Below are positions 11,430 to 21,901 of a stretch of DNA of 64,000 bases, in pieces. Position numbers and translations under genes: made by a program. The stretch is taken from assembly GCF_029962835.1 (NCBI RefSeq), contig NC_080591.1:43531501-43595500 (forward strand). Reading direction: 5' to 3'. A model generated the notes under the pieces. That model saw only the letters and a list, made by a program, of their open reading frames with translations. It ran no database searches and had not been told where the DNA came from. This DNA comes from Magnolia sinica (taxonomy: Eukaryota; Streptophyta; Magnoliopsida; Magnoliales; Magnoliaceae). Each line of letters starts with the position of its first letter. Positions within the stretch are counted from its first letter, which is position 1.

Positions 11430-11925
11430 ATCGCAATATAATCAATGTGTCTTGTGCAATTTCGTAATCGTTCAACGTTCTTTTCATCCACACAAGCTGA
11501 GTGCAGGCATTTCCATCTGCTATATATTTAGCCTCAGCTGTTGATAGAGATACGAAACTTTATTTCTTGCTATGCTAAGAAACCAAATAGTTCCCAACAT
11601 AAAAGCAACCACTGCTAGTGGATTTTCGATCGTCTACACTCCCAGCCCAATTAGCATCCAAGTATCTAGCCAATTGAACATTAGTATCAAGTGAATACCA
11701 TAGACCTAAATTAACTGTACTTACAACATACCTAATAATCCTCTTGATAGCAATTAGGTGGGATTCCTTAAGTTCAGATTGATATCTAGCACAAATTCTT
11801 ATGCTGAATGCAATATCAGGTCGACTCGTAGTTAAATATAACAGACTGCCAATCATACTGCAGTACAACCTAGGATCTACGCTCTTACCTGATGCATCTT
11901 TAGATGGCTTAAGAGTTGTACTCAT
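11430..11925 (-). pseudogene. Sirevirus-2 RNase H domain
   Basis: Contains LYCSMIGSLLYLTTSRPDIA, then the core around YLDANWAGSVDDRKSTSSGC, then SLSTAEAKYIADGNACTQLV. It would degrade the RNA of the RNA:DNA hybrid. The acidic residue expected in the 'DxDWAG' position is Asn (DANWAG), and stops occur after NYLVS and near 11555, so it is inactive. It follows the RT domain with a small frame change around 11922-11925. Confidence 0.85.
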
Positions 11926-12680
11926 AGGAGTATCAAAATGCTTACCACTTTCAAAACCAAATTCTTAACCAAGTTTAGAGCGTACTTGGTTTGAGAAATG
12001 AAAATACCATCTTTAAGTTGTTTTACTTGCAAACCTAAAAAGTAATTCAGTTCTCCCACCATACTCATTTCGAACTTAGACTTTATCAACTCTGAAAACT
12101 CAATAGATAGGTTAGAACATATAGAGCCATAGATAATATCATCAACATATATCTGCACTATAAGTATGTGTTCATTACTTTTCTTAACAAATAAGGTTTT
12201 ATCAACACTCGCCATAATGAAGTTATGACTTAGTAAAATCTTAGTCGGCTTCTCATACCATGCCATGGGAGCTTGTTTTAAACTATAGAGTACCTTTTTC
12301 AGACGATAAACATGATCAGTGTGTTTAGGGTCTTCAAAACCGTTTAGTTGTTCTACATAAACTTCCTCATGTAGATCACCATTCAAGAAAGTACTCTTGA
12401 CATCCATTTGATAAATTTTAAATTTTTTGAAACAAGCAATGGATATGAATAATCTGATGGATTCAAGATGAGCTACTAGGGAAAAGGTTTCATCATAATC
12501 GATCCCTTCTATCAGTGTGTACCCTTGTACAACCAGTCTAGCCTTATTTATTATAATATTCCCTAAGTCATCAGATTTATTTTTAAAGATCCACTTGGTT
12601 CTAATGATATGTTTATCATCCGGTTTAGGAACCAAATGCCACACATCATTTCGAATGAATTGATTCAGTTCATCTTGCAT
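11922..12680 (-). pseudogene. Sirevirus-2 reverse transcriptase domain
   Basis: This is the largest open piece of the element (252 codons). Copia RT landmarks are present in order: RNDVWHLVPKP, GTKWIFKNK, ARLVVQGYT, IYQMDVKSTFLNGDL, the catalytic YVDDIIYG and FEMSMVGELNYFLGLQVKQ. The catalytic Asp pair is kept. The open frame stops near 11922 after a frameshift, and the region before it (12700-12960) is interrupted linker sequence. Confidence 0.9.
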
Positions 12681-12965
12681 GGCTACAATCCAGTTTTCAT
12701 CAGCAAGAGCCTCTTTTACATTAGCTGGCTCAATTTAGGAAGTAAAACACACATAATTGCATATAATTTCTAATTATTTTCATGTACACACACCAGTGAG
12801 AGGGTTATCTAGTATTTGATCAGTAGGATTGTCTTTAACTAATCGAAGTTCAGTGTTGACTTGAGTAGATGAAGAGTCAGGTTTATCTATAAAATTGACT
12901 TCATCATCTTCTGAACTTGGAGATAGTGTATTCATGTGATCATCGATAACTATATTTATGGATTC

Positions 12966-13642
12966 CTAAATGACACCAATCCGCTTGTTGAGAACATGAT
13001 ATGCTCGACTGTTTAGAGCATACCTTAGGAAGATCCCTTCGTCACTTTTAGTGTCAAACTTCCCTAAATTTTTGCAGTCACGTAAAATATAACACTTACT
13101 GCTAAAAACTTGAAAGTATTTAACTGTGGGCTTTTTATTAAACCATAATTCATATGTTGTTTTATCTCTTGCTTTTCTAATGTAAACACGATTAATTATA
13201 TAACATGCAGAGTTCACATCTTCAGCCCAGAGATTTTTAGGTAACTTCATGCTATTTAACATAACATTGGCCATTTCTTGAAGCACACAATTTTTCCTTT
13301 CAACAACCCTATTTTTTTGTGGTGTCTTAGGTGCAGAAAATTCATATGATATCCCATGATCACTACAGAACTTCTCAAAATTGCTATTCTCAAATTTTGA
13401 TCCATGATCACTTTGGTTTTAGAGATATTCATTTCCTTTTCAGTTTGGATACGCTTAAGTATCTTTTTTACTTCATTGAGAGTTTCAGACTTCTTTCTCA
13501 TGAAAGATACCCATGTATATCTGGTAAAATCATCCACAATTACTAAAAAATATTTCTTTCCACCTTGACTCTCTGTTCTTGTAAGTCCAACGAGATGCAT
13601 GTGGAGGAGTTCAAGTGGTTTAGATATGGCAAGGGAGTTCAC
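12966..13642 (-). pseudogene. Sirevirus-2 integrase core
   Basis: Two overlapping frames (13642-13256 and 13286-12966) encode the Copia integrase catalytic core: GGKKYFLVIVDDFTRYTW, then NLWAEDVNSACYIINRV and the 'FxSKCYILRD' tail. A frameshift near 13430 separates the halves. The first catalytic acidic residue position reads His (LLHMHLVG), so strand transfer could not occur. The C-terminal part overlaps in content with the Sirevirus-1 remnant at 1232. Confidence 0.85.
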
Positions 13643-13654
13643 TTCTTATGACTA

Positions 13655-14180
13655 CTCCTTGTCTGTTTCTCAATTTGACATTCGCCACAAATATTATCCA
13701 TTTTCTTAAATTTGGGTAGACCTCTTATTACATCGGCCTTGCTCAGTCTATATAGATTTCAATAGTGTACATGTCCAAGGCGTTTATGCCATAATTCGGT
13801 CTCATTGGTTTAGACCATGTAACATGATAATTTAGACGAGCTAGTATTCCTTACAATATAGCAATTTTTAGATGTTCTGCAACCATTCAATATCACACAA
13901 CCTCTCTCATTAGATATCTCACAACCATGATTAATGAATTTCACACTATGTTTATTATCGTAGATTTGTGAAATACTTAGGAGATTATGCTTAAGTCCTT
14001 CTACGAATAAAACATTCTCAAAAGGAGGAAGGTTGAAAAGTTGAACCGTACCTTGGCCAATTATTCTGCAGTTGTTCCCATCACCAAATGTGACTGACTC
14101 ATCAATCATTTCTTTGTAGTTGGTAAATAAATCTCTATCACTTGTATGTGTCTAGAGCAACCACCGTCTAGGTACCACTT
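13655..14180 (-). pseudogene. Sirevirus-2 protease remnant and GAG-pre-integrase zinc domain
   Basis: The aspartic-protease active-site region reads WYLDGGCSRH (about 14180-14150), with Gly where Ser/Thr is expected after the catalytic Asp. Downstream is VTFGDGNNCRIIGQGTV...EGLKHNLLSISQ, the usual protease-to-integrase segment, then the HxxxxH/CxxC zinc motif (LWHKRLGH ... ICGECQ) of the pre-integrase domain. Several stops are present. No activity is expected. Confidence 0.8.
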
Positions 14181-14375
14181 TGATTGACTCGAGGCCTTGA
14201 AAGTGGTGTGGGCGACCAGACAAGTAACCTTTAGAACCCATTTCATCACCATTTTGGGTTTTAGAGCACTGTTGATTTTTCTACGCTTGTAGTTATTATT
14301 AATTCTACCATTCGAGTTAGTTTTCAGAAGCTCCTTAAGTAAATGAACAATCTTCTCAGCTAAGGGATTATAATT

Positions 14376-16013
14376 CTAATTTTTAAGATTGATATGGTTG
14401 ATATTAGGTTTGGTAGCTTGAAAAGTTTTAGGATTTTTAAAACCATTTTGATTCAAGCTTTTCCCTTTTGAGTTGGAGGACTCTCCTTTAACAAACTTGG
14501 GAGTAGTATTCTTACTTTTTAGAGGTATGTTTTTATCATAGCCCAAACCCGATCTATCTCCACATTTCCTTGATTCGGTAAGTAAGTTTTCTAGTTTAGG
14601 GTCTCCTTGGGCATATTTCCAAGTATCCTTTGAATTCAAGAGAGAAGAGACTTCCATTTTTAGTTTTTCATTTTTCAATTTTAGGTTTTCAAGTTGAGAT
14701 GTTTTGAAATCTAAATCACATTTAGTTTTTTTCAAACAATCAAAAATATGTGATTTTTCCAAAACTAAGTTTTCAAAGTCCTCTTTTAATTTTAGAAATT
14801 TTCCTTTTTGAAGTTTAAGTTTGACAGCAATCTTAAAACTCTGCCTTTATAGGGCATTGTAGGCATCCTGAAGATCATCTTTGTTTTTAGGGTCACTCAG
14901 ATTTTTCATATTCAAATGTATCACAACTATCTGTGTAAGTGACTCTAGCTAGAGTCATTAGGGCCTTAACTTCACTTATAGATTCGGGTTTTGAATCATC
15001 TGACTCAGAAGAAGCTTCAGAGGAGAATGATTCATCCCATATAGCCAACATGCCTTTTCTCTTTGGCTTGTCCCTTTTAGGGCACTAATTTGCCAAATGC
15101 CTATATTCATGGCAGTTGAAGCATTAACTGTCGTTTAGTGATTTCCAATTTTTAGTTCTACTCTTTTTCTTTTCAGAGAGCTTTTAAAAATCAACTCTCT
15201 TTTTTACTTATGCAAATCTTATAAAACTTCTTGGCTAATAAGGCCATATCATCCTCTAAGTTTTCACAATCAGAATTACTATTACCATGAGAAATAGATT
15301 TAGATGATTTATGGGCTATTGACTTACCTTTAGGAGCCTTGAAATTTAACTCATAAGTTTGTAGAGAACCGACAAGCTCTTCCACCTTCATATTATCCAT
15401 GTCTCGAAGTTCCTGAATGTTTGTCACCTTAAAATTGAACCTCTCAGGAAGTGAGCATAGTATCTATGCACAAACTTTACTTTTCGAGATGCTATCTCCA
15501 AGACCCCACATAGAGTTGACTATATCATTTAGTTTAGTATAGAAGTCCATGAATGATTCACTTTCTTCCATACGTATTTCCTCAAACCTAATGGTGAGGA
15601 TTTGAAGCTTAGACTGTTTGACAATAGTCGTACCCTAGTGTGTCATTTCTAAGATATCCGAGGCTTGTTTTGCAGTATCACAAGATATAATTCTTTTGAA
15701 CTCATCTGGTGATAGTGCACAAGTGATTGCATTTAAAGCTTTGGCATTGGCACTACTCTCATTTTTCGGAAGAGTGGTCCACATATAATAAGGTGTTTCT
15801 TTCACAATATTAGTTCCATCGAAGCCTAGAACTTCAGACGTAGGTGGGTTCCATCTAGTCACTGTGGTTTACCCCACGCTCTCATCGATCAACCTTAAAA
15901 AGATTCTCATCGATCGACCTTAAAAAGATTCTCATCCGGGCTTTCTAATAAGCATATTTGGAGCCATCAAATGGTGGTGGCCTAGTAATAGAAAGACTAT
16001 CAAAATTTGACAT
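14376..16013 (-). pseudogene. Sirevirus-2 gag
   Basis: The likely start is ATG at 16013 (MSNFDSLSITRPPPFDG), about 60 bp after the PBS. The reading then breaks repeatedly. Recognisable parts: the UBN2-like gag segment at 15862-15635 (FDGTNIVKETPYYMWTTLPK), VEELVGSLQTYELNFKAPKG at 15390-15300, a CCHC zinc knuckle CFNCHEYRHLAN-stop-C at 15123-15082, and a Lys/Asn-rich C-terminal part at 14762-14376. A 28-bp tandem duplication lies at about 15876-15935. It would form the capsid if intact. It continues into protease without a clear boundary. Confidence 0.8.
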
Positions 16014-16070
16014 ATTAGGAGCTCGAGATCGCTTAGCTCAGGAAATTAATCCAATGGAATGATCTATTAG

Positions 16071-16082
16071 GCTCTGATACCA
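16071..16082 (-). promoter_or_regulatory. Sirevirus-2 primer-binding site (initiator Met tRNA)
   Basis: The minus strand reads TGGTATCAGAGC, the classic 12-base complement of the plant initiator-methionine tRNA 3' end. It lies 2 bp inside the 5' LTR end (16085), which fixes the orientation of the element. Confidence 0.95.
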
Positions 16083-16084
16083 CT

Positions 16085-18015
16085 TGAAAAGGGTGAGCTC
16101 TAAGCCCTAAAGGGGAGGGGGGGGGTGAATAGGACTATGCCAAATAGAAATAAATGTGGAAAGTAAAGGCAGATAGCACAAATAAATAATAAGATAGCAC
16201 AAGTAAATTGCAACCTCAAATATACTAGTCTTGAGAGGTTGATACAAATTTGGTTCTAAGGACAACTTAACACCAAAAACCAAAGGATTATGGCAGGACA
16301 ACCTTACTAGAATGTTAGTAAGTATCAAAAACTCAAACCAATAAAGAGGTAAAGGAAATAAACTAAGTTATTACAACATTCACCACAAGTGTATAAAGTA
16401 AATTACAACATTCACCGCAACACATGTACCATCATCGTCATCCAAACTCCAGGAATTATAATGGTTTGTGTGTGTACATCAATTGTTCGCAAATAGCCAC
16501 ACAACTACTCCACTCCCAATATCCACACCCACGAGATACTGGCATTCACTATGAAATAAGGTTTTCTAAGGTTCACCTTAAACCTTCACAATTGTGTTTT
16601 TCAAATGGGCTTACACAATTACAAAAACCCCACTCTAAGATTTTCCTGGATGATCTCAGATAAAACTAAAAGATGAGAATTTTTTTGACTGAATCTCACA
16701 TGCCAAAAAATATAAAAAATTGAAATAGTACTTATCTGAAGATTCTTCTTCAATGTAGCCTAGTAGAACCGATTCCTTGTAGATGTAGATGTTCAATGAT
16801 CAATCTCACAAGTGGAAGGGTTCTAGGTCTAGATGAATTTTAAATTAAATCAACCTTGGGCTAGCTTGAATTTGATTTTAGATCTCAAAGGGTAAAGGAG
16901 AGTTCCCTTCTAATAGAATAGATTTGAATAAGGAGATCAATAAAATCAAATAGAAAAGTTATAAAAGAATCTAAAATTACTAACCAATAGCTTCACAATA
17001 GCGGGGACTTATCTCTTAGAGTGATGGCTTGATTAGGAATAAAATGAATTGAAATCTCTAAGAAATATCCTTAATTTATAGGCTGCAAATTGGTTCCCTC
17101 GACTGGTCTTGGGTTCAGCTTGATTGGTCCAAGCCAAACAATATTTTAAATTTTCTGGCACGATCGGAGAAAACAGACCCTCGACTGGTCGAGTGGCTCA
17201 CTTGAGAGTGGCCAGCTCGATTGGTCAAGTGAATAAAAATCGCGGTACTGGATTTCAAGTTAAGTCACACTGGACTGGTTGAACCAGTCTCCATGATTGG
17301 TCAAGCAGGGTACTAGACTAGTCGAGGTCCTACCAGAAAATTTTCAGAATTTGAATTTAAATCTGGACTGGTCAAGAAAAACCTAGACTGATCGAGCCAG
17401 TGCCTGGACTAGTCGAACAAAGACTAGGACTAGTCGAAGCAAAGCCTAAATTAAGTACAATGACCCAAAATAAATATACAATATTAATGACCTAATCCTA
17501 AGGTCTTTCTAGGGTCATGTATACCTTAAATGTGAGTATTGAAGTTGAACCATCGGTCGCTTCGGTAGATAGGATACTTTGAAGCACATAAAGCTTGACC
17601 TTGAATTCTTGAACTTGTCTCGAACTTGTGTCTTGAGACTTAAGCAAAAGTACTTCATCTTGTTCTTGTAACTTGAACTTGAAGAAGTGTACTTGAGCTT
17701 GAATTAGAGACTTGATCTTGAGCTTTATCATAAGCTTGAACTTTAAACTTGAGGAATGAAGTAATGATACACTTGTGCTTGAGTACCTTAACTTGATGAA
17801 CTTCAACTTGTTGTTGTAGTTGAACATGTGAACTTGTAGCACATAATGTCGATGTAGATAACGCCAAGCTCATCTTCGAATGAAGGTGAACTTCCCATTA
17901 CTTTGAACTTGAATGTGAACTTTCCATATATCAAAATAAATTAACCATACTGAAGTGTTCTGGCATAACAAAATTTGACAACTCAGGGTGATAGGTTTAC
18001 AACTTAGCACTTACA
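16085..18015 (-). repeat. 5' LTR of Sirevirus-2
   Basis: 1931 bp, from TGTAAGTGCTAAG (minus strand, 18015) to CCCTTTTCA (16085), followed by the PBS. It matches the split 3' LTR along its whole length. Translations of this region (Leu/Ser/Lys-rich frames at 17498-17873) are artefacts of repeated 'cttgaacttga' words. Confidence 0.95.
17073..17425 (-). promoter_or_regulatory. TATA box and palindrome array, Sirevirus-2 5' LTR
   Basis: Minus-strand TATAAATT at 17080-17073, with repeated ctcgactggtcgag-type inverted motifs from about 17098 to 17425 immediately upstream. This mirrors the 3' LTR. Confidence 0.6.
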
Positions 18016-19080
18016 GGTACTTGGTTCCTAAACCTTCTGATCAACATATAATTGGAACCAAATGGATTTTTAAAAATAAAACTGATGAATTATGTAATAT
18101 TATCATAAATAAGGTTCGACTAGTTGTACAAGGGTACACGCAAATAGAAGGTATCGATTACGATGAAACCTTTGCACTAGTTGCTCGCCTTTAATCCATA
18201 AGATTATTTATTTCGATTGCATATTATATGAAATTCAAAATATATCAAATGGATGTTAAAAGTGTATTACTAAATGGTGACTTACATGAGGAGGTTTATG
18301 TTGAACAACCTAAGGGTTTTGAGGACCCCAAATCTCAAAATCATATATACCATCTTAAGAAGGCACTTGATGGCTTGAAACAAGCTCCCAGAGCATAGTA
18401 TAAAAATTTGACTAAATTTTTGCTTTGTCATAACTTCAATATGGGTAGCGTTGATAAAACTTTATTCATCAAAAAATATAACGATCTTACACTAATAGTA
18501 CAGATCTATGTTGACGATATAATTTATGGATCTATATGCACTAACTTATCTATTGAGTTTGTAGATATAATGAAATCCAAGTTTGAAATGAGTATGGTTG
18601 GTGAACTAAATTACTTTCTTGGATTACATGTTAAGTGACATGAAGATGGTATATTTATCTCATAAACTTAACACGCCTTAAATCTTATAAAAATATTTGG
18701 ATTTGAGAATGGAAAGAAGTTTGATACTCCAATGAGTACAACTCTTAAACTCTCAAAAGTTGAATCAGGTAAAAGTGTAGACTCCCGTTTATATTGAAGT
18801 ATGATTGGTAGTCTCACTGCTAGTAGACCCGATATTGTATTTAGTGTTGTAATATGTGCCCGATATCAATCCAATCTTAAAGAATCTCATCTAATTGTTA
18901 TTAAGCGGATAATCAGATATGTTGCAAGGTCAGTTAATTTAGGACTTTGGTATCCACATAATACATCCGTACAAATTGTCGGATATACTATTGTGGACTA
19001 GGTAGAAAACATTGACGATAGATCCACATAAGAATAATATACTGATACTTCCACATAAGAATGATATTGGTTTGTGTGTT
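18016..19080 (+). pseudogene. Sirevirus-1 (host layer): RT and truncated RNase H
   Basis: Continues the protein split at 1646: LVPKPSDQHIIGTKWIFKNK, VRLVVQGYTQIEGIDYDETF, MDVKSVLLNGDLHEEVYVEQ, YVDDIIYGSICTNLSIEF, FEMSMVGELNYFLGLHVK, then RNase H MIGSLTASRPDIVFSVVICA. Stops interrupt it (near 18192, 18638, 18660, 18796). The RNase H reading ends in repeated stop codons at about 19000-19080, so its C-terminal half, with the STAEAKY block, is missing. The RT YVDD is intact in sequence but the gene is dead. Confidence 0.9.
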
Positions 19081-19214
19081 ATTAGTTAAGTATTTATGCA
19101 TTTGTTTGGTTCTTGTTTATAATTAATTACATGCATATAATACTAATAATATAATGATAAATTTTTTTAAAATATATAAATTATTAAACTCATTTTTTTA
19201 GGTTATTTAATGGG

Positions 19215-19285
19215 TCATGGACGTACTCGACTAGTTGAACCTTCGACGGGTCGAGTACGCTACTTGACCCGTCGAGGACCATGGG
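19215..19285 (+). promoter_or_regulatory. Palindrome cluster upstream of Sirevirus-1 accessory ORF
   Basis: Motifs actcgactagttgaa, cgacgggtcgag and gacccgtcgag lie within 70 bp, about 285-345 bp upstream of the ATG at 19564, matching the arrangement at 11040-11115 in Sirevirus-2. A GTGAAAAATCACTTTTT block follows, as in the other copy. Confidence 0.5.
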
Positions 19286-19563
19286 ATTTCACTTCTAAAA
19301 AGTGAAAAATCACTTTTTTTTTTCTTTTTTTTTCATCTTCTTCTTCGACTCATCGGTGGTCCTCTCGTCGAACCCATCTCTAAATCTAGCTTATAAGTGG
19401 TTGTTTTTATATTTCTTTCAAGATTTGAGTACTTCCTTGCTAGCTAATCTATCATTTGGGGGTTATTGTTGTTTCCAAACCTTTTTTTGTGTGAGATTTG
19501 TGGAAAATCTTATATATCCACAATCACATTTCTCTCTTTAGATATTTCTTAAGCAATCATTAA

Positions 19564-20729
19564 ATGGGTCATCGTACTAAATGTGCGACTACATGAAAAA
19601 CTCATGGCAGTTCGTCATCTAGACCAACTTCATCTAATGTGACAACCCTAAGGGATTTTGAAGAAAATTCAAACCAAATTGGGGATTTCAGATCAAGAGA
19701 CATAATTATTGGGCGTAGTGTAAATGTTGCTCACATTGCTCCATTCAATCTTGTTCCTTTGCTTTCTAATGTTGGTTGTTGGGGAGGCATTTTAGCTTGG
19801 GGCGGCAAAGCTTACCGTTCCATTGTGCAATGCATGTATGCATCTATTCATGAAGTGTCCCAAGAAAATCTAATCTTTACAATTAAATTTGTGGATGGGA
19901 CTACCTTCACTGTAGACCCCAATCTAATCTCAACCTTAACTAGGATTGCTGTTGCAGAGGATGTCATTCCTCTTGAAAATTTAACTGATAGAATGTCCCA
20001 TACAGAACGATAAGCAATTACACATAAATTGTGTTGCTTTAAAATGGAATGGCATTCGGGTAATGCGTTGTGTGCCAATCAAATGCTGCCTTGATTTCGA
20101 CATCATCTAGGTCATGGTTCTATTCCCATATGTTTACGTCCAATGTGTATCCTCGATCAAGGAATAAGTCAGAACTTACTCCCTCCATGGCTAATATTCT
20201 TCACTCTATTGTTTCTAGGGTACAAGTGTGTCTTCCTTCTCTTTTTTTCTATATCATAATTTAGTTTCGACGTCATCCTAGTCATAGTTCTATTTCCCTT
20301 GGATATCTTTTGACTTGTATTGCCTTACATTGTAATGTTCTTATTCCTACGTCTAAGGCAGCCGAGTCAGAATTACCATTCGATAATGCTAATATTCACA
20401 AGATGAATCTGAGATATCTTTCGGGTCAACGGGATGATGAAGAAGAGGAAGCACCTTCACCACCAAAAGACACATCTATAAATGATATCTTTGCTGAACT
20501 CAACGAGTCAAATGATCCAAATTATTCAGATTTTTAGCCTTCACAGGTTGATGATCGACTCAAATCACTAGAAGAGAATGTCAAAGCATTACATGTTTCA
20601 CAAGATAACCTGATGCAAACTCAGAAATCTTCTATGAAGTATATGAAGAAGTACTTCCACCATATTGTGAGGAGTTTGCATCAGATGGATCCTTCCATGC
20701 CTACTTCTTCCTCCTCAGGATCTGACTAA
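19564..20729 (+). pseudogene. Sirevirus-1 accessory ORF (PF20167-like, coiled-coil tail)
   Basis: Same architecture as 10758-9634: globular block with GCWGGILAWGGKAYRSIVQC, VDPNLISTLTRIAVAEDVIP, then in another frame FTSNVYPRSRNKSELTPSMA; acidic DDEEEEAPSPPKD; coiled-coil DDRLKSLEENVKALHVSQDN; Ser-rich end SSSSGSD. Stops (first at codon 11) and frameshifts break it. A stretch of about 40 bp (fcgacatcatctaggtc type, about 20095-20135) is repeated at about 20264-20300. Comparison with Sirevirus-2 suggests that the second copy is in the original place and the first is ectopic. Keeping this ORF in two diverged copies indicates it belongs to the element. Function unknown. Confidence 0.75.
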
Positions 20730-20950
20730 GTTCTTTTTACTTTTTTTAAGGGGTTGTAAAACTAATATTCTACTTGGTTTGTTGGATAACTGTTATTAAC
20801 TTCGCTTGAATGATTGTTCTCTTTCGTTGATATTTTAATATGATACTTCATATGTTTTCTTAAATATTCTTGTGATTATTTTTATGCTTTTCTTGATGGT
20901 TAACATCCTTCTTCCTTTGTCAACTTGTGACAAAAATGGGGAGAAATATG
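20730..20950 (+). other. Sirevirus-1 3' untranslated region, first part
   Basis: Contains the palindrome ttgtcaacttgtgacaa at 20917-20933 followed by the purine tract AAAAATGGGGAGAAA. It is cut at 20950 by Tat-1 (TSD ATATG at 20946-20950) and resumes at 43443. Confidence 0.75.
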
Positions 20951-21822
20951 TGTTGGAGCATAAAAATTTGATTAAGAAAAGAGGCTTTAAGAAGAAGAAA
21001 TGGAGAAAGAAGTGGAGTGTAGAGATGAAAGGAGGGATGAGTTGCGTGGGTCACAAGTTATGTAGGACCTGAGATGCATGGGATCTGAGTTGTGCGGGTC
21101 CACGCAACTCATCCTCGTTGCGTTGAGTCACGCAACTCTCTTCGAAAAATGATGAGTGGGAGATGCGAAGTGGGGTCCATGGCACGAGATTCAAGTGCTC
21201 ACACATGCAGAAGCCTATAAATACCCCCTACCCTCCTCATTTGAATCATCAGATGTTTGGAAGACTAGTGCCTCAAACAGGTATTAGAGATGGAGAGAAG
21301 GAGAGGAAGTGCAGGAGGGCTAACACTTACAACTCCATGTGAGTTACGCTGGCCTGCGCCACTCCATCTGAGTTATTCAGCCCGCGCCACTCCATACAAG
21401 TTGCGCCAGCTCGCGTAACTCCTCGGCCCACACCACTCAATGTGAGTTAGGCGGATGCTCTTAAAGGCAACACTATGTTGTATTTTCTCAGGTCCTTAGG
21501 CAGTTTCGAACATTCCAAAGGGATCCAGGCACTCTTTTATCATGTCAATGAGGGACAAAGTGCACGGAAAGCCTACACAACTCATCTCCCCTAGACATAT
21601 GACTGACAGGAGCCAGAATGCTGCTGAAATTCATAGTTTATGCTTATTTGATACATCTACTTTTGCATTTTTATAAATTCTATCTTATAATCAGAGAATC
21701 AAAAGGATGTAATGAACTCAAGATGAATAAATTTGATGATTATTCTCTTTGTTCTTTCTCTCTATCTGTATTGAATGAGATAATTCTCTCAAATCAAATA
21801 CTTTTCGTTTTTAGTCGAAACA
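20951..21822 (+). repeat. 5' LTR of Tat-1
   Basis: 872 bp from TGTTGGAGCATAAAAA to TTTAGTCGAAACA. Paired with 42569-43442. It contains a TATA box at 21216-21223 (tataaata) and reiterated GCGCAACTC-type words on both sides of it. Confidence 0.93.
21216..21223 (+). promoter_or_regulatory. Tat-1 5' LTR TATA box
   Basis: cctataaataccccctacc is a strong plant TATA context. The same word is at 42834 in the 3' LTR and at 44109 in Tat-2. Confidence 0.75.
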
Positions 21823-21825
21823 AAA

Positions 21826-21843
21826 TGGCGACTCCACTAGGGA
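21826..21843 (+). promoter_or_regulatory. Tat-1 primer-binding site
   Basis: tggcgactccactaggga begins 3 bp after the LTR end. This is the form used by Ogre/Tat elements and is, from memory, complementary to an Arg tRNA. It is clearly not the initiator-Met site used by the other elements here. Confidence 0.75.
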
Positions 21844-21901
21844 TTTTTATCTTGCTTAATATTGACATAAGAATCACTTAAAGAATTTCATCATTGATTG
21901 G

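Larger units (their letters stand above)
1647..18015 (-). mobile_element. Sirevirus-2: complete but degenerate Copia element
   Basis: The element is bounded by TG...CA LTR ends and a perfect 5-bp TSD GGTAC (1642-1646 and 18016-18020). Without the 5.6-kb solo LTR inside its 3' LTR it is about 10.76 kb. Minus-strand order: 5' LTR (18015-16085), initiator-Met PBS (16082-16071), gag, protease, integrase, RT, RNase H, accessory ORF (10758-9634), TTGTCA/TGACAA palindromes, G-run polypurine tract (9187-9167), 3' LTR. Sirevirus affiliation rests on the RT/RH sequence style (YVDDIIYG, FEMSMVGELNYFLGLQ), the extra ORF after pol and the palindrome-plus-polypurine motifs. By eye the LTRs differ at roughly one base in ten, so the insertion is old. 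Confidence 0.92.

Noticed and set aside
16071..16082. tRNA gene remnant
   Set aside because: A 12-base complement to initiator-Met tRNA at an LTR edge is a primer-binding site. No tRNA gene is seen anywhere in the window.
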